In this document: positions 11,871 to 23,800 of the stretch, in pieces
How the letters are laid out: the number at the start of each line of letters is the position of its first letter
Numbering within the stretch: position 1 is the stretch's first letter
Assembly (NCBI GenBank): GCA_013420905.1
Contig: JAAXNY010000008.1
Span: 434,001-498,000, forward strand
Origin: Collybia mongolica
Taxonomy: Eukaryota; Basidiomycota; Agaricomycetes; Agaricales; Clitocybaceae
Direction: 5' to 3'
DNA: 64,000 bases
Translations under genes and position numbers: made by a program
The notes under the pieces: generated by a model
Told to the model about the DNA's origin: nothing
Seen by the model: only the letters and a program-made list of their open reading frames with translations
Database searches by the model: none

Positions 11871-14135
11871 ATGGCTAATTACGTTCCCGTTCGCTACAAA
11901 TCCATGCTTTCGCGGATTAGAAGGCCAAGAACGAACGTCGCTGGGAGACGAGAATACTACAGCGGGACGCTAGAGACATTTATGTCCCTCGGATTGGGGT
12001 CAGGGGTCGACGGAGGAACCATTTCGCATTTACCATGCGGCAATTCGGGGATGTCGGGGCGAGGGTCGACGTCACCGTGTTCAGATCCGGGCGTCCTAGC
12101 GTGTTCAAGGGTGCGTCAAGTTCTGATATTGCTCTCGATACTCGGCTGACTTTTATCTGACACAGTGCCTCCTCGTCAAGGTCAAAGCCCCTCATGATCA
12201 CGAAACATACAGGCACTCACGTTACATACATGTATAGTATTGCTCCGGACGGTGCCAGAGGCAGCATTGGGCGAGACATCGAGTTGACTGCGAGAATTCC
12301 ATTCTCGATCCAAACTGGCAACCAGCCTGGGTGTACGAAGGGCGGGACCCAAATTTCGGCCTTGCGATAGGGCCGGACTGCGCTAATGCATCAGGGGTTT
12401 TCCCCGCTGCTGATCATTTACAGCTAGCCTATAACGAGGGCCTTGGGGAGAGTCGTGATTTCAAGCTTTGTTTCGTCTGTGAGTAACCTAATATAATACA
12501 TCAATATCATTCTCATCAACCCAGCATCCGGGGATATTCGTAGTCTGATCAAAACGGTGAATGGACTACCCAAGAATTATTCTGGGAAATGCGATATTCT
12601 GTTCAACGACACGGATGCGGTGATGGTTAACAGGAATCTCGTTATCCTGTATGCCCTTCTCAGCGCCGGCCCGTCGATAGAAGAATCTGCAGAACTGGCG
12701 ATCCATCTAATGTACTCTGCCGCTCTCCCTGCTGCGAGTGCGGCGTATTTACAGGGGTGTGTTCGTATCATCTACGGGGATGGCGCTGGGGACGGAGACA
12801 TGTCGTTCCGGACATGCCTGAAAACCAGGGGAGGCGGAAGGCTGATCTCATTACAGACAGCGACTGGGATAAAGCGACTGATGGAAATGTCCCGCTCGAC
12901 ATACGACCTCAGAAAAGGATTAAAGAGCATGCGCGATGTCACCTTGAATCCTGCTCGGGACGACCATCGGGATAAAACTTTTGTTGCGCTAAAGCCTGCC
13001 CATCGTCTGGCACTCTTGCACTTTTGGACAAATGGGATCCTGGGGCCGTTCTCCCTAGACACGAGAAGCTTCAATCAGCCAAATCGGTGCGTCAATATCG
13101 CCATCATCTATAATTAGGGCTAAACCGCGTTTAGGCTCCTCTTCTCGGCGCAGGGTGAATGGCTTGGTCACTTTGGAGCGAACCCCCTTCACCATTGGGA
13201 TGTAACGAGTGTTCAGTCTTCGGGTCCGAAGTACGGAGTTGATTCATCCGATGTTTTTGGCTGTCTCTTCTTCCACGCCAAACACGAATCGATGGAATTT
13301 GCAAGACGAATGAAAGAATTTAGCATCGATATCCATCTCACACAATTCGATCCCCGGGTTCTGTCCAAGGGCATATCCGTTGGTGCGCTTCCGCCATTCA
13401 AGGACGAATGTTTTGATCGCATCGAAACTTCAGACTTGGTCGACCAAATCGGGATTCGGGAGTGCTTGGCCAACTGGGCACCTTTATTGAACAGACTAAA
13501 CGACCATGTTAGTATTCTTATGCGGTCGAGAAGATGGCACCGAGACAAACCCAACGCTATCCCCCATTTGAATCCCCAAGCGGTTGAAACTCTGATGAAA
13601 AGGCGTAACAGCATTCCCAGATTGGTCAGTCCAATCTTTTGCTGTCGAATCTACGTATCTTATATATATATATTTAACGCAGGAACCCCGCCTGAGACAC
13701 ACATTCACGCAAGGGATGAAATCTCCAGGAGTGCTGAGGTTGGTTGAATCTCTTGATGCATTCGTCGATCATGAAGGGGCGTTTCAAGAGTACCTGCGGG
13801 ATCAAGAAGCCGAGATGACCGCTAATATGTTGGGGCTGCGTCCTCGAGCCTGGCATCATATACACCCAAAAGTGTGTTTCCAAAGTTGTGAAGCTCATGC
13901 TCATAAACTCATAATTACTCGGTAATACAGAGATACGGCGTGCCAGTCAATACACCTCAGCAGAAGTTACCCAACCTATCAAGGAAAGAATTTTACGATA
14001 TGTGTAAGTGCAATCATATGTACCTCAAGACCAGTGGGTTTGTGGAATTGACCTCCTATATGCCTAGTCACGATGGGTGGCGCTGAGCTTTCCACACGGT
14101 TCATTGAGTTCGAGTGTATACCCACCCAAAAATAG
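11871..14135 (+). CDS. MYND zinc finger / DUF4470 protein
   Basis: Eight exons keep one frame: 11871-12110, 12166-12180, 12238-12478, 12525-13086, 13135-13624, 13683-13871, 13931-14003 and 14068-14135, 625 residues in total. Joined exons 1-3 read CSDPGVLACSRC, then CLLVK, then YCSGRCQRQHW and HRVDC, a complete MYND-type zinc-binding cluster. This requires a 15-nt second exon. Exons 3-4 carry the DUF4470 block: FGLAIGPDC, FKLCFV, NGLPKNYSGKCDILFND, then RSTYDLRKGLKSM and HRLALLHFW, followed by FSAQGEWLGHFGANPLHHWD. The C-terminal part (DQEAEMTANMLGLRP, then MGGAELSTRFIEFE) matches the usual end of these basidiomycete proteins, so it appears full length. The MYND finger suggests protein-protein contact; the role of the family is not known. 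The donor of the second intron (GTCAAA) is weak. Confidence 0.8.
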
Positions 14136-14918
14136 AAATGACGGGCTGTCAGGGTTGTTGCGATTGTGAGACGGCACTAGGGCCATCCCATACTGTATGA
14201 ATCGAATGGCCCGGAAATTCTGGGGATCCCTCGGTGGAACGAGTAAGCGTCTAAGGTTATTTTTGATCGCGAGTATCGAGGAATGTCGGTTTAGCCGGGA
14301 ACCTTATGACAGGTCGGAAAATCAAGGAATCGGCCGTTCCCGCTGAACCAAAGGGCTCGCATATGTGGATCTGCCCATGCCGGCATTTCTAGCTTCGCTA
14401 CGTCGCTGAATTTTTCTCAATGCCTTAAGGACTCGAGGCTTCGATTCGGCTTCGACTGAGCTAGTCGCCAAGTACCCGATTATGCTAGTGAAATTATCAG
14501 ACACTCCGACTTACAAGATAAGCGTTAGTCCATCTAACGGTGAAAACAGATTAATCCCCGTATCCTCTCTGGATTATACTATCAGTGTTGGTTTATCACT
14601 CCAGAGTTCTGGGGGTCTTATGGGGCACCGGATCCGAAGCTGTCGGTGTTCTACTCATCATTCATGCACTGAACCTGATCCAATTCCCTGAAAGCCTCTT
14701 TCTCGGGAATCATCTCCACATGGACATTGTCAGGGGTCTGGATTTATGTCCAAAAAGGATTCAACTTCCATGCCAACATCAACCGGCTTCTTCGGCAGAA
14801 GTCTCCATTCAGAGCGCTACGGCCAACAACCCAGGTTACTTATGTGCAAAACATGCAAGGCGAAAAAGATGGTGGCCGAAGAAATTCCGCATAACCTTCC
14901 ACTCCTTACATCCGACTC
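14136..14918. other. Intergenic, no supported gene
   Basis: Short frames only, including a 116-residue frame at 14585-14935 without any motif. Probably the promoter region of the DUF6534 gene that starts at 14919. Confidence 0.3.
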
Positions 14919-16783
14919 ATGGCTGCTGTTGTTGATGTGCCAAAAACGTTTGGAGCTCTTCTCTTGGGTGGCCTCTTTGCTGCAGTGTACGTCCTATGCT
15001 CTATATTCTTGCTCTACCATAACTTGCGCTTATCGTCAACTGGCCAGGCTGTCGGGAGTTGTAGCAGTACAAGTGATTGTGTACTTCAAAATTTACCCCT
15101 CTGACGCTTTTCGGACCAAACTTCTTGTGAGTAGCTGTTTAGTGTATCACATCGAGATCAATTGAAAGCTGGCTTCAACAGGTTCTTGTAATATGGTATA
15201 ACCTCCACACTTTGATACCAACCCCCCCATCTCATGACTTCTTGGAGGTTTCTGGACACTTGCCACACAGGGTTTATTTGGGCGGCATTATGGGAGTACT
15301 TCATCCAACAATACGGTGACGTTGAGGGAATCGATTTTATTCCATGGTGAGTACAAACGATTCACCTCAAGAGCCCCACTATAGTTCGCGAATCCTTGCA
15401 GGAACATCGCGGTAGGTTTGACTTTCGTAGATCTCTACCAGCTCGCCTGACCTAACTCCCTAGTTGACGATCGTGCTTACCGTGGGTTGCTATTAGTGCG
15501 GAATCTATTGATAGAGATTGATGGTTTCGCAATTTTATAGGCCGTTCTCACATTTTTTGTTCATTGGTGCGTCTCCTGTCATCTTCCCTTCTTCGTCGCT
15601 CCAACGTTGACATTCATCCAAACGTAGCTTTTTCGCACATCGAATTTTCATGCGTGGGTGTCCCTGTTGTTCTCGATCCCACCCTGTCTAGTGACAGACC
15701 GATTGCACAGTGAGCCAGCGCAATTGGTTTATCACGATCCCCATTGTGAGTCGTCGTTTATGTTCAAAGCGCCACATTTGAAACCTAATCATTCCTCGAC
15801 ACAGTTTTCATTAGCTGTACTTCGACTTGGTGGGCTCAATTCCCCTTTTGGATTTATCACGGGACTTAATCACCCACTCCTCATCACCGATCAGTGTCGG
15901 CTTGTGGTGAGTGGAATGCCTAGTCTCTGGATATCATTGACTGATGTGGTAATTAAACCACGATAAGCGACAACGGGAACGATGTCAGTTTCCTAAGTTT
16001 AGAGCATAGAACCATTACTGACGACAAACAGGTTACACTTCCACTCCTTTACAAAATTTGCACTCCATGTTCGGGTAAGCTATTTCTGCTCTATATTGGG
16101 CCAAACCTGAGTGTACCCCTCCCTCCCTGTTTCTATAGTGGCTATTTACTCTAGGCCTTGCACTATCGTCGTGTGTGGACATTATTATTACATGTTCTCT
16201 GTTCTATCTCCTCCAAACGAGCCGTACTGGAGCAGCGAGGTACGCGTACATTCTATAAATCATCAAACGGCAAACTCATTTGGGGTTTATAAAGTCTAAA
16301 CATCGTTATCGATTCTTTAATTCGGTACGCCTTCGAAACTGGGTCCCTTACGTGGTAAGTACTTAATCTCTTCTTGATTCCTCAACGCCTACTATTTAAC
16401 AGTGCGGGGACAATTGTTTCTATGGTTTGTGTAAGTTAACGCAACTCATAATTGTTTCCTTTCATCGTTGCTGAGAATTCTCAGTGGGTGGCCATGCGGA
16501 ATAACCTTATATTTATGGGCCTACATTTCGTAATATCCAAATGTTCGTTGTCATGTCGTTCTCTTTGTACTTTTGCTTATGCTGCCCCTCAGTCTATGCA
16601 AACTCCCTGCTGGTTACGTAAGGAAATACTTGTTGAACGTAGCTTTCTTGCTAACCTATCGTTAGTCTCAACGCGCGCCAGACGCTTCGTCATGCTCGCT
16701 CTTCGCAATCTGGAGGCCACGCACTACCCACTTTGCACCTTGATACCCGGAGGCCGATAAGCTCTGAACTTACCACGGTATAG
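14919..16783 (+). CDS. DUF6534 seven-helix membrane protein
   Basis: About a dozen short exons starting at ATG 14919 (exon 1 ends 14986). Joined frames give the standard order for DUF6534 proteins: DVPKTFGALLLGGLFAAV, then LSGVVAVQVIVYFKIYP, FRTKLL, VLVIWFLDTCHTGFIW, YFIQQYGDVEGIDFIPW, NIALTIVLT, FFAHRIFM, NWFITIPI, LGLALSSCVDIII with LLQTSRTG, IRYAFETGSLT, IFMGLHFVISK, VYANSLLVTLNARQTLR, and a TAG at 16781-16783. Seven hydrophobic segments are visible. The phase works at nearly every junction, so the gene looks intact, although the exact limits near 15650-15720 and 16070-16130 are less certain. These proteins are abundant in Agaricomycetes and resemble small seven-helix receptors. No ligand is known. 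Confidence 0.72.
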
Positions 16784-17023
16784 ACTCCGACTCTTTACAG
16801 TCTTCTGTGAATCTAATAAACGTACTCCAGCCGGATTCTTTCGCAGATTATGATTCAGATTTAAATCCACAGAATTTCAGAAACAAAAAAGTACGCCACA
16901 TTTTCCCTGTTCTATCGAAGCGCACCGTGAACCTCCAATTTTCTCATATTTCCCAGGTTGAGATTAGTGTCGTAACAAGCATTGAGCAAGTGGAGGAGCC
17001 CGTTTTGTTCAGGGGCACACGAT

Positions 17024-17072
17024 GAGGTTTATGATAAACCTCTATATATGATAAACGGTTTATCATATATAT
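17024..17072. repeat. Two adjacent perfect palindromes
   Basis: GAGGTTTATGATAAACCTC (17024-17042) is a 9-bp inverted repeat around one base. It is followed at once by TATATATGATAAAC/GTTTATCATATATA (about 17043-17072), a 14-bp inverted repeat around one base. Both share the half-site GATAAAC. They lie between the convergent 3' ends of the DUF6534 and GTPase genes. Confidence 0.75.
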
Positions 17073-17274
17073 ATACATATATACATTAATTTGTGTCATT
17101 CGATTAACTGACATTGACGGATGTCTCAATGTACGAATATAATCATTAGTGCCGTGTAGTAAGTACAGGGGCATGGTCCCTTGTTTTAGGCGAACGAAGG
17201 TGAAGAAATATGTAGTTCGGCCTTAAAGAACACCTGAGTCGAGATTCTGGAATGACCTTGGTAATGTTATCCTC

Positions 17275-18313
17275 TCAGCTTATTCTCCACGCCGATATTC
17301 CTGAGGTAATACGATGCAAATGCGCCCCAAAGCTCGAAGAAAGCTTGGGCACCTTTTTCAATCTATCCCCTACTTCACAGAGTTGGAAATGCAATGCATC
17401 AAATTGCGTGCGTAAGTGTGCCCATTGGTCATCCGTTTCTCCCCGTATAACGGCAGCTCGAATCGATCCTAATAACGTCCTTCGCATTTTGTAAAGGGCT
17501 TCCAACTGTTCAAGATCTCCGCGGCTGTCATTCGCCCGAGTTTCTTTTATCTTGCCCTTCAGGTCGGCCAAATCGTAACTGACCCTGTTGTTAAACTGGA
17601 GGTTTGACGTTTCAAGGCAATTCTTTATAATCGACCATGCGGACGCCACAGTGCTCAAGTAGCGATCGACACCCGCATTTTGATCTATCATGGCACGCCA
17701 GGTTCGTCCCTCGAGCTCTGTTTCTGTTCTTAATCCTACAACTTTGTCGACTTCGTTCCACAATGTGGTAACGAGGTGTACTTTGTGTAAGTCATTAGTT
17801 CCACAAAGTGTTTTATAACGGTGTATGTCACGGTTCGTCAGGTACTTTATTGGAATGCGATTTTCCGACATATTTTGCAGGTACAGGATCGCTGCCAAAG
17901 TACATCTAGATAAAGGTGTCAAAAGGAATCATGCTTGACGCTGAAGTTAGGGGTCTAAGCTTACGTCTTAGGAAGACAGCCTTCGATCTTCTTCAGAAGG
18001 TTTTCTTCTGATTTGCTTGTATGGTCAATCCCAGGACTGCCAACGAACATAATTCGTTAATCGCTTCGTTCAAACCCCTCAAAAATGACGAACTTGATGC
18101 TGTCATCACCAGAAGTCTGGAGGCCATGTCGAATAGCACCATGTTTCCCTGTCAGGTTGCCGATGATCTGCTTAGCCATTCAGCTAAGATTGTTTGAGAA
18201 AACTCAAACTTACGGAACTTTTTCCAGAGCCGTGCGCACTGATTACACTAGGCAATTCTCATCAGTGCCGGTCTCTCCGAGGTATGTGATACCTACGCGA
18301 TTACAAGATCCAT
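17275..18313 (-). CDS. P-loop GTPase of the AIG1/MMR_HSR1 type
   Basis: Minus-strand gene with ATG at 18313 and the 3' exon at 17275-17922. Joined exons read MDLVIAAHGSGKSS (P-loop, last part GSGKSS), QIIGNLTGKHGAI, then after removal of an intron that contains a TAA, PGIDHTSKSEENLLKKI (the D-x-P-G region), then LPKT/CTLAAILYLQNMSENRI, LCGTNDLHKVHLVTTLW and a helical C-terminus ending WRIS. TLAxILYLxxxSxxR and the VTTxWxxV strand are typical of a fungal family of small AIG1-like GTPases (G-domain proteins of about 250-300 residues). Without splicing, another frame gives a false GETGTDEN motif. Coding potential and phase support a working gene, but the first two junctions are my inference. Confidence 0.58.
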
Positions 18314-19405
18314 GTCGTTTATCGTGAGGGCAGTTTGTGCCTGCTGCACAATATGCTTTAACTGGGCGATGAATTTTTACCCATCGAATCACCAGACTAT
18401 CGGGGAGCAGGATATCGTACCGTAAAAACACCAAAGAGTTTTTTCATAGAGGGTCTATGTGTTGAGGGCATTCCTGAACGAACGCTATTTAAGTATCCAG
18501 TTGGAGGAACGGAGGCGATACTCACAGCATGCATATACTCCCCACCAATCAGAGAGTGAAATGAAGTCCACGCCCCATGCGCAAATTTAATCGGGCTGTC
18601 ATGCGTTAGAGTTATGCTCCCTAGATTTCCCTGATCCTTTGGTCAGCTCTCAAACACAGCCAGGGACGCCACTCTGTTCCCAGCGGGGCATCTTGGCGTC
18701 TGACGCTCTCGATAGCAGGCAGGCTATACAATAACTTCGAGCAGGCTTTCCCGAAACCTTGCAGACGCGTCGCATGCACAGCCTTTGAGAGAAACACGCT
18801 AAGCGAGGCCATTTGTCTAATTCTCTGTCAAAACCGCCTCATCTTGCAGGTCTGATCACGCCTAATTGTAGATCATGCATCGCTGGCTCACATAAAGTTT
18901 CGTCCAGAAATGTTCATATGTGATGCTGAGCGCGATATTATGACGAGAAACACAATAGCATAGTGACAGCGAATTTGAAGGGCGTTATACATTATATTGA
19001 CAATCAAAGTAGTATAAAAGCGACATATTTCCTTCAGAGTCGAATTTCTTAGTTCTGTGATATGGCAAGAGCAGAAGAAAATTCAAACGTCGCATCAACA
19101 ACATCGGAAAGTGCCGAAGATGAGATGCACGGTTGGCCCCGTAACATGTACACAGTATGAGGACTCGCACTTTGGAAAGTACGTGTGCCATCTCCGTGCG
19201 GTGTATGATCGCTTTAAACAGGGTCAAGACGAGAATGAGATGATCACCTTCAACCTAAGGGTTTTACGACATGGGAAGGAGTAGTTGAGTCAAAACCGGC
19301 GACAATTATGAGCTCAGCTTGCTTAAAGTGAACCGGGGTGACCATGGTTGGAGACTAGAAGAACGGAATGCAATATATAAAGAAGTCTGGCATCTGTTTA
19401 TCTGT
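18314..19405. other. No supported gene
   Basis: About 1.1 kb without a recognisable coding region. A 32-codon frame from an ATG near 19062 is Ser/Glu-rich and stops soon. The left end should carry the promoter of the GTPase gene. Confidence 0.3.
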
Positions 19406-20888
19406 CTACAGCTTCAATGCCCGGCGTGCATTCTGAAGCACGGCCGCCTCGGGGATCAAGATTGCCCACTCGCCGTTAAGGTCTGGGACAGTGAGCGTCC
19501 ACTCATTCTCGTCGGCCTCAAACTCAAACTCCACGTTCAGTAATGCGGGATCGGTAACAAACTGTTGGGTGGCAGTGTCGAGCTTTCCGATCACGCCCTG
19601 CGTCACGTCGACGGCTGCAAGGACTGCCGCGGAGAAGATGTAGTCGACTTTGACCACATCAGTCGCGGTTTGTTGCGCTGTCGGTCGAGATTTGGAACGT
19701 TGTTGGGTCAACGAAGAGAAATCCGGCGGGTGGCGCCGCGGGTGAGGCGTTCTGCTTCACTGTAGTTGCGTTGGGGGCAGTTGCGTTGACCTCAACCTCA
19801 AGCTTTCCTGCGGCCTGACCAGAGTATGATGGTGTCAATGACTTCTCGGAAGGAAATAACTTTGAGTGGAACGCACGCCTTCGGTGAAAACAATATCGGT
19901 CTTCTTGTTACCGCCCGGCGTAGCAATGGGTGTGTCGAATGCGCCGCCAACTTCCTGTTCGTCTGCTGAAAGGTTCAGGTTGGTACTTTGTTTAATTAGT
20001 ATACACCGGTGCTGGTCTCACCATTGGCTTCTCCTTCACCGCCCACGGCTCCAGCTGCGGTAGGAATAAAGATTCCCCATTCTCCAACCATATTCTAGAT
20101 TTAAGTGGTTGATGATCAGAGTAACGAATCAGTAAGCCATAAACATACAGTGACGGTAAGAGTGAGCTCATTTTCGTCTACTTCGAACTCCAGCTCGCCA
20201 AGCGCATCGTCGATGACGAACGTGTTGGTTTCTGTGCACAGTTTTCCAATTTTCCCTTGCGATACATCAACACCTTGAACGGCTGGACCTTATCAAACGC
20301 CTCATCAGTGACATAAGAAGCGGCTGGAGGAAAGTAGAACTGACTAGCAGCATCGATAACGTAGTCGACTTTTTGCAGGGTAAGGCCGCTCGCGCCTTTG
20401 GCTAGCTCGATCTTGAACGAAGATGGATCGAGGGCAAGGAATCCTGTCGGCGGTGCGGCAGGGGTCTTATTCTCAGTTACGATGAGGGTGTTAGAGCTGT
20501 CGTCTTGGTACTCGACTTCAAACGCGCCCAGAGCCTACAGCGATGCCATATTGAAGTGACCTTACGCTTAAAAAACTCTATGACATACCCCTTTGGTGTA
20601 AAGAACATCGGTCTTCACATTGCCACCGCCAAGCTCGATTGGTTGACCGAACACATCGGGCAGCTCTATATGGAGGTTTTTGTGTTAGACGATCGTCTGG
20701 ATTGCCAGTTGTGTACTACCGATTTCTGAGCCAGGAGCAGCCATGGAAGGGGAGGGGGCGGGCCTTCCACCCTTGAAATTCTTCCTGCCACGGGAGGGTC
20801 CACGATTGTCACCGCGCTCGGCGATAAGTGGCAATGCAATGATGCCGGAAAACTGGGCGGCGAGGAGAACAATCGGGAAGAAGAGCAT
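19406..20888 (-). pseudogene. Secreted protein with two internal repeats, frameshifted
   Basis: Minus-strand gene starting at 20888 with a clear signal peptide (MLFFPIVLLAAQFSGIIALP) and a basic Gly/Pro linker. Two homologous modules follow, joined through several GT-AG introns. Module 1: DVFGQPIELGGGNVKTDVL, AAPPTGFLALDPSSFKIEL, KVDYV, AVQGVDVSQGKIGKLCTETN, LEFEVDENELTLTV, GEWGIFIPTA. Module 2: AFDTPIATPGGNKKTDIVF, AAPPAGFLFVDPTTFQIS, KVDYIF, AAVDVTQGVIGKLDTATQ, EFEADENEWTLTV, GEWAILIPEA, ending at 19406. Each module needs one single-base frame change (near 20275 and near 19690) to stay aligned to the other, so both halves look broken, unless very short introns or sequence errors are involved. 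I do not recognise the family. The secretion signal and repeat design suggest a cell-surface or effector-like protein. Confidence 0.6.
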
Positions 20889-23800
20889 CTTAACTGAAAG
20901 AGGAGGTGCTGAGAGTTAATGAAACAAGGAGCAAGGAGGGTGGGCTGGCCGAGACGAAATATAGGCAACCGGACTAGCCGTAAAGGAATGGAAGGAAAGG
21001 AAAAGTTGACGCGGTCGACAAGATGAAAGCGAAAAAGAAATTGAAGCCTTTCAGGCCCTAGTTGAGCTCTTTATAGATATCGCGACCCGGGAGTGCCCTG
21101 TGTGTTCTTATGGGCGAAGGGGGTCAGTAAATATTTTGCCAAACAGATCTTGTAACCAGCCAAGCAAGTCGCGTTTGCAACAATGTGAGAGATATCCAAC
21201 AGGGTCAGTGGATATACTGTGGGGGTTTAAGCGAGTTTGGGAGTAAGTGAAGCTATTTCTGTAATTTTGGTACGCTCCGGGATCCTCTGGGGGTCGAAGA
21301 GCGGATCCCTTCCTCCGGGTAGTTTGGATGAAGATTGGGTGCAAGGTTCCACTATGCTGGAAGTCTTGGCCTATTTGGCAAAGTCCTTCAGCGCGCCAAG
21401 GTAAAGCAGGTTCCAGGTGGCCAGTAGGGCAGTTGCTCCACAATCATGGTAACCTGTCGCTAAAGACAAAGGCGTAACTAGCCAAGCAAGTCTTTTGCGA
21501 GACAATGCAGTCACCGAAACCGAGAGCACCTCATAGAGCTCCACCCAAGCTCTTATTGTATTCGATCAGCACACACTCGATGTTTTGTTTGTATCCCGTT
21601 TGCTGGGCTCATCATCTAACGGAAGGCCAACTAGTTCCAAAGTTGGATGGTGACCGTTCTACTGGGGCGATCGGGCTTGGATGACGCAGGGATGACAAAG
21701 GGATGACGCTTGGCAGATCAATCCTCAACGTATTGGAAAATTCGAGAGGCGTGTTGAGGAAAAGGTGGAGTTGGCATGTGAGTTATAAAAATATTTGGAA
21801 TCTGGCTATATTGTGCAAATATATTTGAAATTGTGCTCGTCGGGTTGTTGGCTTATGTGTAGAGTGTGGGGTGCTCATTTCATTGGCGGCCACTCACTGT
21901 GTATTCTCGCCCACCTGCCGAGGGCACGTCAGGGCTTATTTATGGCTTGATCGCATCGTAGGGTAATCGCTCGATGGGCAGGTGCGAGGTCAGAGGTAAG
22001 AAAAAGCAGGGCGCTGTCCTTATAGCAGATGTTCTCTTCGGAGCCTAATGTAACTGTGCCGGGAGGAGGAGCTCAGTGGAAGGGGTTACCGTGTGAATAG
22101 ACATGTGCAAGGGAGACTGAGAGGTAGGGCGCGGTGGAGGCGACGTCCGATTCGAGAAGGTCGAGGTGCGATAGAGAGTTTGAAGAAGGTCGGGCGCTGG
22201 ATCACTTGGAAGTGTGACCCAGTTCCGTTGCCTGTGAGTGAGCTGACCATGACCCACAGATATCCCTTCGAAAGCCACCCGATGTTCGGTCCATAGCAAT
22301 ATCCGCGCTCCTCATTTGGTACCAACAACCATCCCCACGTCGTGGTCGTTTAACCAGCCCATACCACCTGTCACACCCAACTGGCTTCTGTCTAGCACAA
22401 CCATCCTCGTCTGAGCACAAAACTGCAACCAGCCCTTTTCTCGTCCAGCACTACAGTCTCAAGACGATCAGTCATCCCAACCACGCTTAGGTCCACCCCA
22501 CAAACCTGCAGCTGCTCCCGGCATGACCCCCGCAACTGGGTTTCCTCCTTTGAGTTGGCAATAACACAATACCACAACTGTGTATATCTCAGAGGAGGGC
22601 GTTTCAACTTCACGGGTCTTCCCCAGACACCCTTATACGAGATATGAGGGCCATGTTGAGGGACTTAAGACTGCGATGGACGGTAGGACGCCGAGGCGCG
22701 GCTTGTGTTGATGGAGATTGGGCAGACTTGATATATGAACAAAACTTGGACAGTAACCTCACGGGACTCTATATGATCGCTGACTGCACCACCACCTTTG
22801 GGGACTTCCAGGACGCATACAGGCTGATGCGACGGATGGGAGCTTGTGAGCGTCTGAGGGTCGGGAGGTCGTATTTTTTGGGAGGAGTACAGGCAAAGGA
22901 AGGGGTAGAGATGGGATGAGATGTTGGTTTGATTTTCTTTTTCCATGGGCTTCGGTTTTGTACGACAACCTGGAAATTTGGCGTTTTCAGATGCGGCCGC
23001 CCTACACGATGTGGGCTGGATTGGCAAAGTTTATGGTTGGAAGAGTCATGAATGACGGCGCAGCAGTTGTGTCCGCCAGGGTAACACCGTTGATGCGGAT
23101 GGACCAATAGGCCTGAGTGCGCAGGCCAGATGGGATCGAGAGTGCGAAAGGAATGAGTTTTGTCCGAGTGACTGAGTGCGGGGTGCCGAGGATGGGAATG
23201 AACTTATGTGCAAAGAGGCAGAATATGTAAGGACTGATGGAATTTTTAGACTTTCGGCTCATAGAAGTAGCTATAGGCTGACCTTTCGAATTGAAAACCA
23301 CTAGGCTCGGCAGCAACGCACTTTAGAGGTACGGCAGCGATTAATATTGGTTCAAGTTGGACCTTGGGCTTGACCAACGGTCGAGGAAGGGTAGATCACG
23401 TGGAAGACCTTGCATCCCGCGTTGTCAACAGTCCAAGCGTCAGACAAAACGCAGGGCAGACTCCTTTATCGAAGTGAGCCTCGCATCGCGATCCTCAACT
23501 AATCTCTATTCGCGTTTCAGTGATTTCTTCCCTCACAAAGTTAATGAAAAGGATCCTTTGGATTACTTCATGGCTTGCGACATACTTAGTGTCTTGTCGC
23601 CGGTCCTACCGATGGACTTGCGTCTATTAAGACTTAAAAGCCGTACCCAGACTGAGCGTCGCCTGCAGCTCCACAGGTCCAGTTCCCGGCCATGGACAGT
23701 CCCCCAAATTCCCTAGACACCATCACCGTCAACAATGCCGTGTTTACGATGTTATATCGCAAGGCCTTCAAAAACAGGGCGGTCTACTGAATGCCATTCG

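Noticed and set aside
18243..18434. GETGTDENCLV read as a mutated P-loop
   Set aside because: An intron with GT donor and CAG acceptor covers it and leads to a proper GSGKSS in the next exon.
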